A DNA stretch of 64,000 nt from Gigantopelta aegis (lineage: Eukaryota > Mollusca > Gastropoda > Neomphalida > Peltospiridae), in contig NC_054699.1 in the NCBI RefSeq assembly GCF_016097555.1, forward strand, positions 6,728,750-6,792,749, read 5' to 3'. Position numbers and translations under genes: made by a program. The notes beneath the pieces are model-generated. The model searched no databases. It was given only the letters and a program-made list of their open reading frames with translations, and was not told the DNA's origin. Position 1 is the first letter of the stretch. Each line of letters opens with the position of its first letter. Below, piece after piece: positions 24,102 through 34,965 of this stretch.

Positions 24102-24383
24102 CTAAACTAGACTTTCTGCCATTTCCATTATCTGCCAACGACAATACCCGTATCCAATTTTTCCCATTGATTTACAGTGGTTTGCCAGCTGTATTTCCTC
24201 ATTTCTGGAAAACATCCCAGGCCTACCTATTTTTGAATCAAATAATGAAGGATTGCTTATTCTAGTCCTTAAGGTCGACTCTTGTACATTGAACATCCTA
24301 GCGGCATTACGAATGACCTGTCCATTATCCTTGATATAGTTGAATGCATTGCTTAGTGAGGCTTCCCCAGTTTCATCTGTCAT
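24102..24383 (-). CDS. Pogo/CENP-B-type helix-turn-helix ORF, N-terminal only
   Basis: 93 codons from ATG at 24383, which is preceded immediately by a splice-acceptor-like TTGTTGCAG. The protein reads SLSNAFNYIKDNG, NAARMFNVQESTLRTRI, then GRPGMFSRNEEIQLANHCK. This is the psq/CENP-B N-terminal DNA-binding fold plus the start of the second HTH of pogo/Tigger/Jerky transposases, where it binds transposon ends. It stops at MAESLV; the DDE catalytic domain is absent. Either a truncated element or an exon of a domesticated gene. Confidence 0.65.
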   Translation of the reverse strand: MTDETGEASLSNAFNYIKDNGQVIRNAARMFNVQESTLRTRISNPSLFDSKIGRPGMFSRNEEIQLANHCKSMGKIGYGYCRWQIMEMAESLV

Positions 24384-25190
24384 CTGCAACAATATATAAT
24401 ATTACTATCAGATTATTATTTTTTAAGTATTAATTTAATTGTGAAACATATCCCTTTTCATCTACTGTTTTGATTTAATATTTAATATCTAAAGATATAT
24501 GACTAGATTTAAGATTTAAAAGTCTTCCACACACCCCAATACGCTTGAGACAAAGATAATAAATCAATATTTTGAAACAGACTATAGCTAAAGTGAATCA
24601 TTTGATCATCATAAGGAGACTAGCAGCCATGTTGGATTTGGACGTGTCACTGGGAGGAAAATTTAAAATATACTTCAGTCTTTCATTTAAATAGGTAAAG
24701 TTTTACTTTTATTTCACTTATAGAGTCATAAATTACTATGATGTATATGATAACAGTTTTTTTATTCATTCCCTGTAAGGTAAAATAAGACATTGCCTAT
24801 TGTAGCTATGGTAGGGGAATGGCGTTTTGACAGGTGAGTGAACGTTGTTTTAATTAGGCTGACAAAAACATATCATTGATGCATTAATTTAGCTATATAT
24901 TGAATTAAATTATTATTGATAACAGTTTTATATTTGTTTACAATCAAAATAGTTTGTTTAAAAAAAAAAATATGGGTGAATTAAAATTGTTTTGTTTGTT
25001 TGTTTGTTTATATACATACCTGAACGCTTGTTTACGGAAGTAACGCAACGAAATATGCGCAGGCTTATGTGCCGCACAGACTAATGTGACATGAGTGTAC
25101 TAGTGTCTACTTGTATACAATATATAACATATCGTCAATCATTTATTAACACAAAAATCATTGACGTTAGCTAAACTACACTTAAGTGAT

Positions 25191-25280
25191 AAGAAGAAGG
25201 AAATGTTTTATTTAACGACGTACTCAACACATTTTATTTACGGTTATATGGCGTCAGACATATGGTTAAGGACCACATTA
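25191..25280 (-). mobile_element. SINE (type A) tail fragment, minus
   Basis: GAAATGTTTTATTTAACGAC through GGCGTCAGACATATGGTTAA, then homology ends. A 5'-truncated copy. Confidence 0.8.
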
Positions 25281-25563
25281 AGTGATGAGTCTTAGACATG
25301 AGGTTGTACCTGTAACTGTATCATGTATTTACTATTACCATGGTATAATAATGTTAGGTACTTTTATTATCACTTCATGACTCCTTTTTTAATTCAAACA
25401 TATAGTTGCGTTGCACTTTTTTAAAATATACAAATGTAATTAATTATAATATATAATCCTTCTTTGTCAGAATTTGATAGAAAGTATGTTGATAAAGAAA
25501 AAAATTGCCTTGGTGCCCTTCCAGTATTTTTGTTAACCGAAGGACTTGCTGAGAGAGAAATTC

Positions 25564-25580
25564 GAGAGAGAGAGAGAGAC

Positions 25581-25635
<55 letters not shown>
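25564..25635. repeat. (GA)n microsatellite
   Basis: About 70 bp of GA with one GACAGACA interruption near 25580. Frames over it are artefacts. Confidence 0.95.
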
Positions 25636-25636
<1 letters not shown>

Positions 25637-26056
25637 GCATTTCTTTCTTTTCTTTCTTAAGGGGATCTTTCGTATGATCTTTTATATATAATTTCGATGG
25701 TCGAGGATACCATGAAGGATCCCTTAGCATATTTTATAATAATGCATACCCGATGCTCCGAGGCTGATCGGACAACGACGACCATACAGTGCCAGCAAGA
25801 TGTTTGTCAGTCATCGAGTAAAAAGCTAAATGGCGCTTTACTTCGCTCAACAGCATATTTTGCTGCAGAGCAGAATTCGTAACAACTTCAAACTATTTCG
25901 ATTGTCCCACCTGCGGTGTAACAAATGTGTACGTCATATCTGGGTGTGTAAATCGCTGGCCACAAGCTACTGTATATTATATAATCACTTTTTGTATGTG
26001 ATGTTTAAACAACCTGCTGAACAAATATGTAGGTCATCTGATCGCTGCAAATAAAT

Positions 26057-26110
26057 ATCTATTATTATTATTATTATTATTATTAATATGCTATTATTAT
26101 TATTATTGTA

Positions 26111-26143
<33 letters not shown>

Positions 26144-26145
26144 CA
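26057..26145. repeat. (ATT)n microsatellite
   Basis: Two ATT tracts separated by a short interruption. Ordinary AT-rich intergenic DNA surrounds it from 25700 to 26500, where no gene was found. Confidence 0.9.
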
Positions 26146-26504
26146 GTGAACACTTTATTTAAGTACATACATGAAAAACTTACTCAGAATGGATCAAATA
26201 TAAATTCTTCCGCAAGCGAGATCTTACGATGAGGTTGATTGCTGCTAATCATCATCGTGACCATGGAATTCGTCTCACTCTAATAAATAGGGTGGCTCTT
26301 CTTCCGCGGGTTTCCCCGAGAAATCCTTTTTAAATACACCGAAATACGTTTACTGTGTCGCTGTTCCCCAACGGGTTTCGGTATTACGAAACATTTGTAC
26401 GTCTAACAGCATCGCGTTTCCTCTAGTTCCCGGGAAACATCGTCGTAAGACGCTCCTCCGGCGTTATTCATTATCTGTTGACATCAAAGGCCGTCCATCA
26501 GGCT

Positions 26505-26740
26505 GCTTCTCGTCCCGCCAGTGCACCACGACTGGTATATCAAAGACCATGGAATGTGCTATCCTGTCTGTGGGATGGTGCATATAAAAGATTCCTTGCT
26601 GCTAATTGAAAAAACAACAACAACATGTAGTTCGTTTCCTCTCTTATATTATGTCACAATTACCAAGTGTTTAACATCCAATAGCCGATGATTAATAAAT
26701 CAACGTGCTCTAGTGGTGTCGTTAAACAAACCAAACACAC
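26505..26740 (+). mobile_element. SINE (type B), head truncated
   Basis: Starts at CTTCTCGTCCCGCCAGTGCA, core GACTGGTATATCAAAGACCA, tail GTGTCGTTAAACAAACC. A second degraded core (CATATAAAAGTCATATGCTG) follows to 26850. Confidence 0.85.
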
Positions 26741-26849
26741 TTTATCAAATGCCTTGGTATGTAATGTCCTGGAAAATGAGACAATGCATATAAAAGTCAT
26801 ATGCTGGGGTTTTTCGGTAGAAGTAACCCATATGGCGTCAGCGGGTTTC

Positions 26850-26868
26850 TCTCCCCCCCCCCCCCCCA

Positions 26869-26961
<93 letters not shown>
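26850..26961. repeat. C-run and (CT)n microsatellite
   Basis: A C-run followed by about 90 bp of CT. Confidence 0.95.
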
Positions 26962-26965
<4 letters not shown>

Positions 26966-27516
26966 GTTACAATATGTCAGACGCCCAAATAGCGGGTAGT
27001 TTAGAATGATCTGAAAGATGTAATTATAAAATATCCTCTTTTTTTTTTATCACAAAACTATTTTAATTATAACTTTTAAAACTTCCGAAACACTTTTAAA
27101 TACGTCGTCCCAAGTGTTCCTCTGTAACGAAGCAGTTTTATTTTAGCAGAGTCTTCTCGCATTTTCTCATACTCACGAGACTCTTGCCAAAAAACCCACA
27201 ACAACAACAACAACAATAACAACAAAAAACCCAGCCTCCTCCCACCTTATTCACTTTCCCAGGAAATCTATTTTCAGAGTGTAGACTTTCCTGACATAAC
27301 ATCGAATAAAGACGTTTTCATTGCGGCGTTGACAATGTTTAATAATTTCCACAAAGGTCCGGAAACCGAGCACTTATAAAGCGTAGTTGGCCGGGGAGAG
27401 ATGTAGGCGTCTTATATAAGTATGCTGTCCGACCTAGATTTAAATAAATGTATTTAAAATGACAAAGTTAAGTTTAAAGATATTTTTCTTCTCAAAACGA
27501 CTATGTTATATATATA

Positions 27517-28233
27517 CTCTGTCAAAAAAGAAACGCATAGGCAAAATATTCATGGAATTTCGTTATTTATGAACGTATCATGGTCTAATTTGACATGAGT
27601 ATGTGACAATGTTCCTGCTATGGACTGAAGGCAGTGGAGGCGTTTTCGTCACCAAACAGCGTCGCACGAAGGGGCTGAAATCAGTACCTTGTGTGACCCG
27701 GATGTAGCGATCTTGAGCTGCAGTTGTTATGCAAGGTCTTCCACTTCTGGGCCGGTCTTCAGCTTATGAAACGGCTGGTACCTGTCCCATAGACGTGCAA
27801 TGGTGCTCTGATGGACGTTCATGTGGCGTGCGACTGCTGACTGCGATTCACCTAACCGGAGGCGGCCTATTGCAATGTTTCGATTCGGCAAGCTTAGTCT
27901 TGGCATCTTGTAACTCATCTACGTCGAAATGGAAATCAGGCATCATTGCGAGCATTGCAGCTTTAAATGCCCATCACTACCCCAATCTTTTCCTCGAGTT
28001 TCACGTGCATTCGCCAGAATCTGACCATTTCACGCCGATTGCCTGCAATTGTCGCACAACGTGCGTTAAATTTGTTTTAGGGTGCATTTGGGTATGCTGT
28101 CCCATTCCAGGAACATTAACAAACATGGTCATTCAGTAACATTGTACAACCCCCCCCCCCCCCCCCCGATATTTTGTAAAATCAATCACTTTTCTTCTTT
28201 CCCTATCACCTATGCGTTTCGTTTTTGACAGAG
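27517..28233 (-). mobile_element. Internally deleted Tc1/mariner element
   Basis: Terminal inverted repeats CTCTGTCAAAAAAGAAACGC (left) and its near-complement at 28214-28233, each flanked by TA. About 717 bp against the usual 1.3-1.6 kb, so most of the transposase gene is gone. A G/C-free C-run at 28150-28167 lies near the right end. Confidence 0.88.
27727..27903 (-). pseudogene. Tc1-type transposase N-terminus (HTH), truncated
   Basis: Encodes MPRLSLPNRNIAIGRL, then LGESQSAVARHMNVHQSTI and ARLWDRYQ, the first paired-type helix-turn-helix that binds the element's ends. The frame is lost after about 60 codons. Continuing in another frame, AAQDRYIRV is the next conserved Tc1 stretch, so there is a frameshift before the internal deletion. 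The catalytic DDE domain is missing. Confidence 0.85.
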
Positions 28234-28239
28234 TATATA

Positions 28240-28810
28240 TACACATACACACAGTAAAGTACACTTAGAACGAAAACGCTTAGAACAAACTACTGCACAG
28301 AACGAACTGGTCGTAAAGTCCCGTTTTCACGCTATATATTATCATCACATTATAATGTATAGAAGGATCTATGTATGACGAACCAAATAGTGAATTCCAG
28401 TGTAAACTTATGTGTATACAACGAAATAGTAGATTTTTAACGTGACACACCTCTTACTACATCGTTATTTGTTAGTGATGTTAAATTGATAGGACTTTAT
28501 AGGACGAGTTGTTTTGTAGATTTGTTTGTTTGTTTTGACACGAGTCTCAAAAACAACGCCAATCCATGAAGCGATCTGGCCCCCAAAATGTCTTTCTAGT
28601 GCAATAATTCTTGTAATATTGTCTAATTGTTAATGTGCTCAGAAAGGTGGAAATGCCATCTGGAAAACCCGAAATTAAAATGTTTATCAGATGAGCATGA
28701 TTCTGAACTCCCCCTAGTCTTCAAATGAGTCTTCAAATTTCTGTATCAAGCGGGCCGTTTGCAACGTATGGCAGCTAATCGATATCAAATATTAAAAAAA
28801 TTACAAAAAA
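28240..28810. other. Intergenic, no gene seen
   Basis: AT-rich unique-looking sequence between the Tc1 element and a SINE. Nothing recognisable on either strand. Confidence 0.5.
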
Positions 28811-29106
28811 TTAACGACACCACTAGAGCACATTGATTTATTAATCATCGGTTATTGGATGTCAAACATATGGTCATTTTGACACAGTCATAGAGATGAA
28901 ACCCGCTACATTTTTTTCCATTAGTAGCAAGGGATATTTTATATGCAACATCCCACAGACAGGATAGCACATACCACGGCCTTTGATATAACCAGTTGTG
29001 GTGCACTGGCTGGAACGAGAAATAGCCCTATTGGCCCACCGACAGGGATCGATCCCAAACCGACCATGTATCAAGCGAGCGCTTTACCACTGGGCTATGT
29101 CCCGCC
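28810..29106 (-). mobile_element. SINE (type B), complete, minus
   Basis: Tail TTAACGACACCACTAGAGCA, core CACGGCCTTTGATATAACCA, and head GCTTTACCACTGGGCTATGT CCCGCC-like. It ends directly at the start of the minisatellite. Confidence 0.9.
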
Positions 29107-29112
29107 CCTCCA

Positions 29113-30845
29113 ATAATTTAATGACAGGTAACTAATTTATGTGTGTATTTGTAGTGTTAATTTAATGACAGTTAACTAATTTATGTGTGTATTTGTAGTG
29201 TTAATTTAATGACAGTTAACTAATTTATGTGTGTATTTGTAGTGTTAATTTAATGAGTTAACTAATTTATGTGTGTATTTGTAGTGTTAATTTAATGACA
29301 GGTAACTAATTTATGTGTGTATTTGTAGTGTTAATTTAATGACAGGTAACTAATTTATGTGTGTATTTGTAGTGTTAATTTAATGACAGGTAACTAATTT
29401 ATGTGTGTATTTGTAGTGTTAATTTAATGAGTTAACTAATTTATGTGTGTATTTGTAGTGTTAATTTAATGACAGGTAACTAATTTATGTGTGTATTTGT
29501 AGTGTTAATTTAATGAGTTAACTAATTTATGTGAGTATTTGTAGTGTTAATTTAATGACAGGTAACTAATTTATGTGTGTATTTGTAGTGTTAATTTAAT
29601 GACAGGTAACTAATTTATGTGTGTATTTGTTGTGTTAATTTAATGAGTTAACTAATTTATGTGTGTATTTGTAGTGTTAATTTAAAGAGTTAACTAATTT
29701 ATGTGTGTATTTGTAGTGTTAATTTAATGACAGTTAACTAATTTGTGTGTGTATTTGTAGTGTTAATTTAATGACAGGTAACTAATTTATGTGTGTATTT
29801 GTAGTGTTAATTTAATGAGTTAACTAATTTATGTGTGTATTTGTAGTGTTAATTTAATGACAGGTAACTAATTTATGTGTGTATTTGTAGTGTTAATTTA
29901 ATGAGTTAACTAATTTATGTGAGTATTTGTAGTGTTAATTTAATGACAGGTAACTAATTTATGTGTGTATTTGAAGTGTTAATTTAATGACAGGTAACTA
30001 ATTTATGTGTGTATTTGTTGTGTTAACTAATTTATGTGTGTATTTGTAGTGTTAATTTAATGAGTTAACTAATTTATGTGTGTATTTGTAGTGTTAATTT
30101 AATGAGTTAACTAATTTATGTGTGTATTTGTAGTGTTAATTTAACGACAGTTAACTAATTTATGTATGTATTTGTAGTGTTAATTTAATGACAGTTAACT
30201 AATTTATGTATGTATTTGTAGTGTTAATTTAATGAGTTAACTAATTTATGTATGTATTTGTAATGTTAATTTAATGACAGTTAACTAATTTATGTATGTA
30301 TTTGTAGTGTTAATTTATTGAGTTAACTAATTTATGTATGTATTTGTAGTGTTAATTTAATGAGTTAACTAATTTATGTATGTATTTGTAGTGTTAATTT
30401 AATGAGTTGACTAATTTATGTATGTATTTGTAGTGTTAATTTATTGAGTTAACTAATTTATGTATGTATTTGTAGTGTTAATTTAATGAGTTAACTAATT
30501 TATGTGTGTATTTGTAGTGTTAATTTAACGACAGTTAACTAATTTATGTATGTATTTGTAGTGTTAATTTAATCAGTTAACTAATTTATGTATGTATTTG
30601 TAGTGTTAATTTAATGAGTTAACTAATTTATGTGTGTATTTGTAGTGTTAATTTAACGACAGTTAACTAATTTATGTATGTATTTGTAGTGTTAATTTAA
30701 TGACAGTTAACTAATTTATGTGTGTATTTGTAGTGTTAATGTAACGACAGTTAACTAATTTATGTATGGTTGTCGTTAACAATCGGTATTTAATTTAATT
30801 TAATTTAATGACAGTTAACTAATTTATGTATGTATGTCGTTAACA
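29113..30845. repeat. Minisatellite, 42/44-bp unit, about 39 copies
   Basis: The unit is TAATTTAATGACAGGTAACT plus AATTTATGTGTGTATTTGTAGTGT. Length variants carry GACAGGTAAC, GACAGTTAAC or GAGTTAAC. The first half uses GTGTGT, the second half mainly GTATGT. Units at about 29400-29635 and 29795-30020 repeat the same variant order, indicating higher-order duplication. The last units degrade to TCGTTAACAATCGGTATTT. Confidence 0.95.
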
Positions 30846-30863
30846 ATGGGTATTTGTAATGTT

Positions 30864-31251
30864 AAACCGGCCTCGGTGGCGTCGTGGCAGGCCATCGGTC
30901 TACAGGCTGGTAGGTACTGGGTTCGGATCCCAGTCGAGGCATGGGATTTTTAATCCAGATACCGACTCCAAACCCTGAGTGAGTGCACCGCAAGGCTCAA
31001 TGGGTAGGTGTAAACCACTTGCACCGACCAGTGATCCATAACTGGTTCAATAAAGGCCATGGTTTGTGCTATCCTGCATGTGGGAAGCGCATATAAAAGA
31101 TATCTTGCTCCTAATCGGAAGAGTAGCCCATGTAGTGGCAACAGCGGGTTTCCTCTCAAAATCTGTGTGGTCCTTAAGCATATGTCTGACGCCATATAAC
31201 CGTAAATAAAATGTGTTGAGTGCGTGGTTAAATAAAACATTTCTTTCTTTC
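30864..31251 (+). mobile_element. SINE (type A), complete
   Basis: Head CCGGCCTCGGTGGCGTCGTG with B-box GGTTCGGATCC, core CATATAAAAGATATCTTGCT, tail GTTAAATAAAACATTTC plus (TTTC)n. Target duplication TTTGTAATGTTA lies on both sides (about 30852 and 31252), so it landed in the degraded end of the minisatellite. Confidence 0.92.
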
Positions 31252-31610
31252 TTTGTAATGTTAATTTCAGTGGACCGTTTGTTTTTGGGCATGTAGATCA
31301 TCACAATGGAACAGGAAATCAGATATCTTTAAAATGATCTAAAACAGTAAATAGGAAACAAGCGAATTAATCAACCGATTGACCGACCAGTTATCAAACC
31401 AAACAACCAATCAATTGGACCCAATTGTTCAAAGCATAGTTAAATTAAGTTAAACCGTGGGTTAGTCTAATATTTTCCTTTTAATTATTTTTGCAGAAAT
31501 ACTTTAGATTTGATTATTTATGGGTTTCTAGTTAGTAGTTCTAAATCAAGCTTCATCTTTATGTCTTCAATTATTAGATGTACTGACTCAGTCTTTGGTT
31601 CTGAAAATTA

Positions 31611-31769
31611 AGGGATAACCCCGCTGTGTTTTCCGATTTGCGGACGTTTTACAGTCACAAATTTACCGTTTTACTGGCTCCGCTAACGCGTCGCCTATAA
31701 CACTAAATTTGCGACAGTAAAACCACCGATATACGTCCGCAAATCGTAAAACATAGTAGGGTTATCCCT
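31611..31769. mobile_element. Palindromic MITE, 159 bp
   Basis: Arms AGGGATAACCCCGCTGTGTT and CGATTTGCGGACGT pair with the right half, which ends GGGTTATCCCT. TTAA precedes GGGATAACC at left but TATT follows at right, so target use is unresolved. Confidence 0.75.
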
Positions 31770-32276
31770 ATTCTAATTAAACTGTTTGCTGGTCGATTTT
31801 AAATAGGAAATTGTTACATGTTTAGTAAGAATAAGCATATAAACGTCATCAGCTGGTGACGTCATTAGACAGCCCATTAACAGACGATGGGTAGCCGGGC
31901 AGTTAGCGGTTCGAACACAGATGCGTAATTTGACATATTTAATCAGCTCTTGTGATTAGATTACGACTAATAAAGAATAATTTGTTCATTTCTGACATAA
32001 AAACGTCTCAGTACTTAACGACTTCTGTACGTAATATGAACGCTACAGAAATTGTCTTTATGACGTCATTACAAAACAACCCTGTTCTTTGCTTAACCTA
32101 TGACGTATTTCTGCCAGAAAATTTGCGACCGGTATGTCGGTGATTTTACCACCTGAAATTTTTAGTAGAGATCCAATCAGATTCGTTCTTACAGCTGTTT
32201 TGAATTAGAATTTATGTTAATCACTGGTTAAACCAATTCACGTTAGAACAACCGGGCCGCTGAATTTCAGTGCTGG
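31770..32276. other. Intergenic, no gene seen
   Basis: AT-rich sequence with scattered TGACGT/GACGTCA words but no exon-like frame. Confidence 0.5.
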
Positions 32277-32540
32277 GTTGAAATCGGTGGCACAGTGTTT
32301 AAGCGACCGAACTACAGGCTGATAGGTACAGGGTTCGCAGCCCGGTATCGACTCCAACGCAGAGCGAGTTCTTAAGACCTCAATGGGTAGGTTCTTAAGG
32401 CCACTACACCCTCTTCTCTCTCACTAACCAACTAACAACTAACCCCTGTCCTGGACAGATAGCTGAGGTGTGTGCCCAGGACAGCGTACTTGAACTTTAA
32501 TTGTATATAAGCACGGAAATAAGTTGAAATGAAATGAAAT
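32277..32540 (+). mobile_element. SINE (type C), complete
   Basis: Head GTGGCACAGTGTTTAAGCGA with GGGTTCGCAGCCCGG, body CTCTCACTAACCAACTAACA, tail (GAAAT)n. Confidence 0.88.
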
Positions 32541-32928
32541 GAGATAGTAAAAGAAATCGGCAGATAACAAGTTTCGCAGGGACCCGTTGTCTTTGACCAG
32601 ACTCCGTTAGTCTCTGACAAATGTGGACACGGCTGTAAACAACTCGCTACAGTAAATAGCCGCGTGTTAGACATCATTTAGGTATAATTCCAATCTCTAA
32701 AAATCCCTTTATTATAAACCCTTGGATTGGTTAAATTCGTATCACGTGGTGATAAAAACTGGCATTCATAGCACCATGAATCTCAGTTTAGCACTATTTT
32801 TGGCTATATAGCCGGAACTACTTTATGAATTATGTCAACAAAGGAATCCCCGAGGAATTTCCTTGAGATTCTATTTTTAGACATCAAACAGTAATCGTCT
32901 GCCGTCAAACTTGTAAACATCTAAAAAT

Positions 32929-33767
32929 CTTCACATATAAATTATACCATACAAAATAGGTCGCTTCAGACATTTTTTATTAAAGGTTAAAAGTTATTGA
33001 AATTACTTACGTTACATGTTTATAGTGAATTCAAAATCCCACAGCTAAAAATCTATTTTGTCGATCCAAAAAAAGTGTATAATAATAATTCCAATGGAAT
33101 TTGGTCTTTTACAAAAGCGATTTCAAAAACAAAATTTAGTCAGTTCATGCCAACCATTAGCAGTAACGCGCATTCAACGGCATTGTAGTATGACGTACAC
33201 GGTACACAACACATAGCCACTGCGATCCAATCTTTAAACGACTCGGGTTTTGAAACTAGGCATATCATGTACATGTCGGGACACAGGAACGAAGCTTCAA
33301 TTCGAAGCTACAACAGAGAATGTTCCACTTTCCAAAAACGAAACATCAGCATGGCACTGTCAAATGTCACGAATACTTGTGTCGCACCACTTGAAGTCAC
33401 ACATGCCAAAACCATCCTGTGTTGCCACTTCCACAATTACAAGGCCAGTAAACACAGAAACTCGCGACACACCTCTTTCATCCATTTCCGGAAACATTGA
33501 AACCACTTTCTCCATGTCAAATCTATCAACATATGGTATTTTCACGCACTCAAATATTTTATAACTGTAATTTCAACGTCGTAATTGGTAAATCTGGACA
33601 GTAATAAAAAAATGGCGCCCATCCACAGTTCGTAGTTAAATATTCATACACCAACCGCTTCACATATAAATTATACCATACAAAATAGGTCGCTTCAGAC
33701 ATTTTTATTACAGGTTAAAAGTTATTAAAATTACTTACGTTATATGTTTCTAGTGAATTCAAAATGT
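32929..33767 (+). mobile_element. Candidate cassette: direct repeats around a tyrosine-recombinase fragment
   Basis: A 109-bp segment (CTTCACATATAAATTATACC ... AGTGAATTCAAAAT) at 32929-33037 recurs in the same orientation at 33658-33767, offset 729, with few differences. Between them lies the recombinase fragment at 33189-33500. Either a local duplication or the split ends of an element. Confidence 0.55.
33189..33500 (+). pseudogene. Crypton-type tyrosine recombinase, C-terminal fragment
   Basis: The open frame reads GTQHIATAIQSLNDSGF, ETRHIMYMSGHRNEASIRSY, then NRECSTFQKRNISMALSN. This is the end of the DUF3504/KIAA1958-like (CryptonV) recombinase fold: box II histidine, the SGHRN motif and the active-site-region tyrosine in SY. 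These enzymes cut and join DNA through a covalent tyrosine. The N-terminal half with the first catalytic arginine is absent and a stop precedes at about 33186. The last 35 codons are unrecognised. Confidence 0.65.
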
Positions 33768-34001
33768 TTCTACTTGGTATTGATATTTAATGCAAAAAAT
33801 TAATATGAATTGTATTAATGATTGTAACATTGTCATTCTCTCATTCGGCTATTGACGGAAAAAGCCGAAACTACCATAGGCATTCCGCTAATGTTGAGTA
33901 TGAATTTCATGTTAATAAAATAGTAAATAGTTGGAAAATAGAGTTCACTTTTTATTTTAAAGAGGTTTACATTAATGACATGGTTATGTGTTTGGAATTA
34001 T

Positions 34002-34175
34002 AAGAATTGAACGTGAATAGTTTTGAGTTTCACGCTAGTATGAAACGCAAAACCGCTTTACACACTTTAGTATGAATGGCTTCGCGCTAACGCGCTACGC
34101 CATTCATACAGTGTGTAAAGCGGTTTTGCGTTTCATACTAGCATGAAACTAAAAAAAAATTCACGTTCAATTCTT
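34002..34175. mobile_element. Palindromic MITE, 174 bp
   Basis: Arms of about 80 bp: AAGAATTGAACGTGAA..TTTCACGCTAGTATGAAACG..CGGTTTTGCG-like, meeting at GGCTTCGCGCTAACGCGCTA. The two arms are nearly identical, so it can form a long hairpin. AT-rich flanks; target duplication not clear. Confidence 0.85.
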
Positions 34176-34296
34176 AATTAACATTAAACCAGGTGAAAGA
34201 CGAACGCACACACTTCGGCGTTGACGCCATACAGCGTTAAGGCGCATATAGACTGGATGCGGCGCATGCGTGCGTTCCGAGTAATTGCGTCTAATG

Positions 34297-34516
34297 AAGG
34301 CAATGTTTTATTTAACGACGCACTCAACACATTTTATTTACGGTTATATGGCGTCGGACATATGGTTAAGGATCACACAGATATTGAGGGAGGAAACCCG
34401 CTATCGCCACTTCATGGGCTACTCTTTTCGATTAGCAGCAAGGGATCTTTTATATGCACTACCCCATAGAGAGGATAGCACATACCACGGCCTTTGATGT
34501 ACACTGGCTGGAGCGA
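34297..34516 (-). mobile_element. SINE (type A tail), minus, in repeat R3
   Basis: Target duplication TGCGTCTAATG at 34286-34296 and 34517-34527. Carries tail CAATGTTTTATTTAACGACG and core CATACCACGGCCTTTGATGT; truncated before the head. Confidence 0.88.
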
Positions 34517-34724
34517 TGCGTCTAATGCGTCTGCGACTTGCGTTTTGGGAATATTCCTCATATACGATTATTTTGTTGCGGCTGGCCGCATTTGTTTTGT
34601 AGACGCACGCATCCAGTGTAGACTGTCTCATTCAAACTAATGTATTTCGATCCAGTCTCATATAGACCGCTTGCGGCGCGTATGTGCGGTCCAGCTGTTG
34701 CATCTGATGCGTCAGCGGCTTGCG

Positions 34725-34965
34725 TTTTGTTTCGTTTTTGTTTGTTTTTGTGTATGTGTTTTTGTGTATGTGTTTTTGTTTTGTTTTGTTTTGTTTTGTT
34801 TTGTTTGTTTGTTTGTTTGTTTGGGTTTTTTTGTTTTTTTGTTTGTTTGTTGATGTTTTGTTTGTTTTTTGTTTTGTTGTTGTTTTTGTTTTTTTGTTGT
34901 TGCTGTTTTTGTGTGTGTGTTTTTTGGGGTTGTTTTTTTTGTGGGTTTTTTTTGGGGGGTGTGGG
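34725..34965. repeat. (GTTTT)n/T-G-rich tract
   Basis: 240 bp of T and G almost exclusively. All long frames across it are composition artefacts. Confidence 0.95.

Noticed and set aside
27729-28139. 136-codon plus-strand frame
   Set aside because: Shadow of the Tc1 transposase fragment and element DNA.
29113-30845. CRISPR-like array
   Set aside because: Units abut directly with no unique spacers, in a eukaryotic context; it is a minisatellite.
30864-30935. tRNA gene
   Set aside because: The tRNA-like part is the head of a complete SINE with target duplications.
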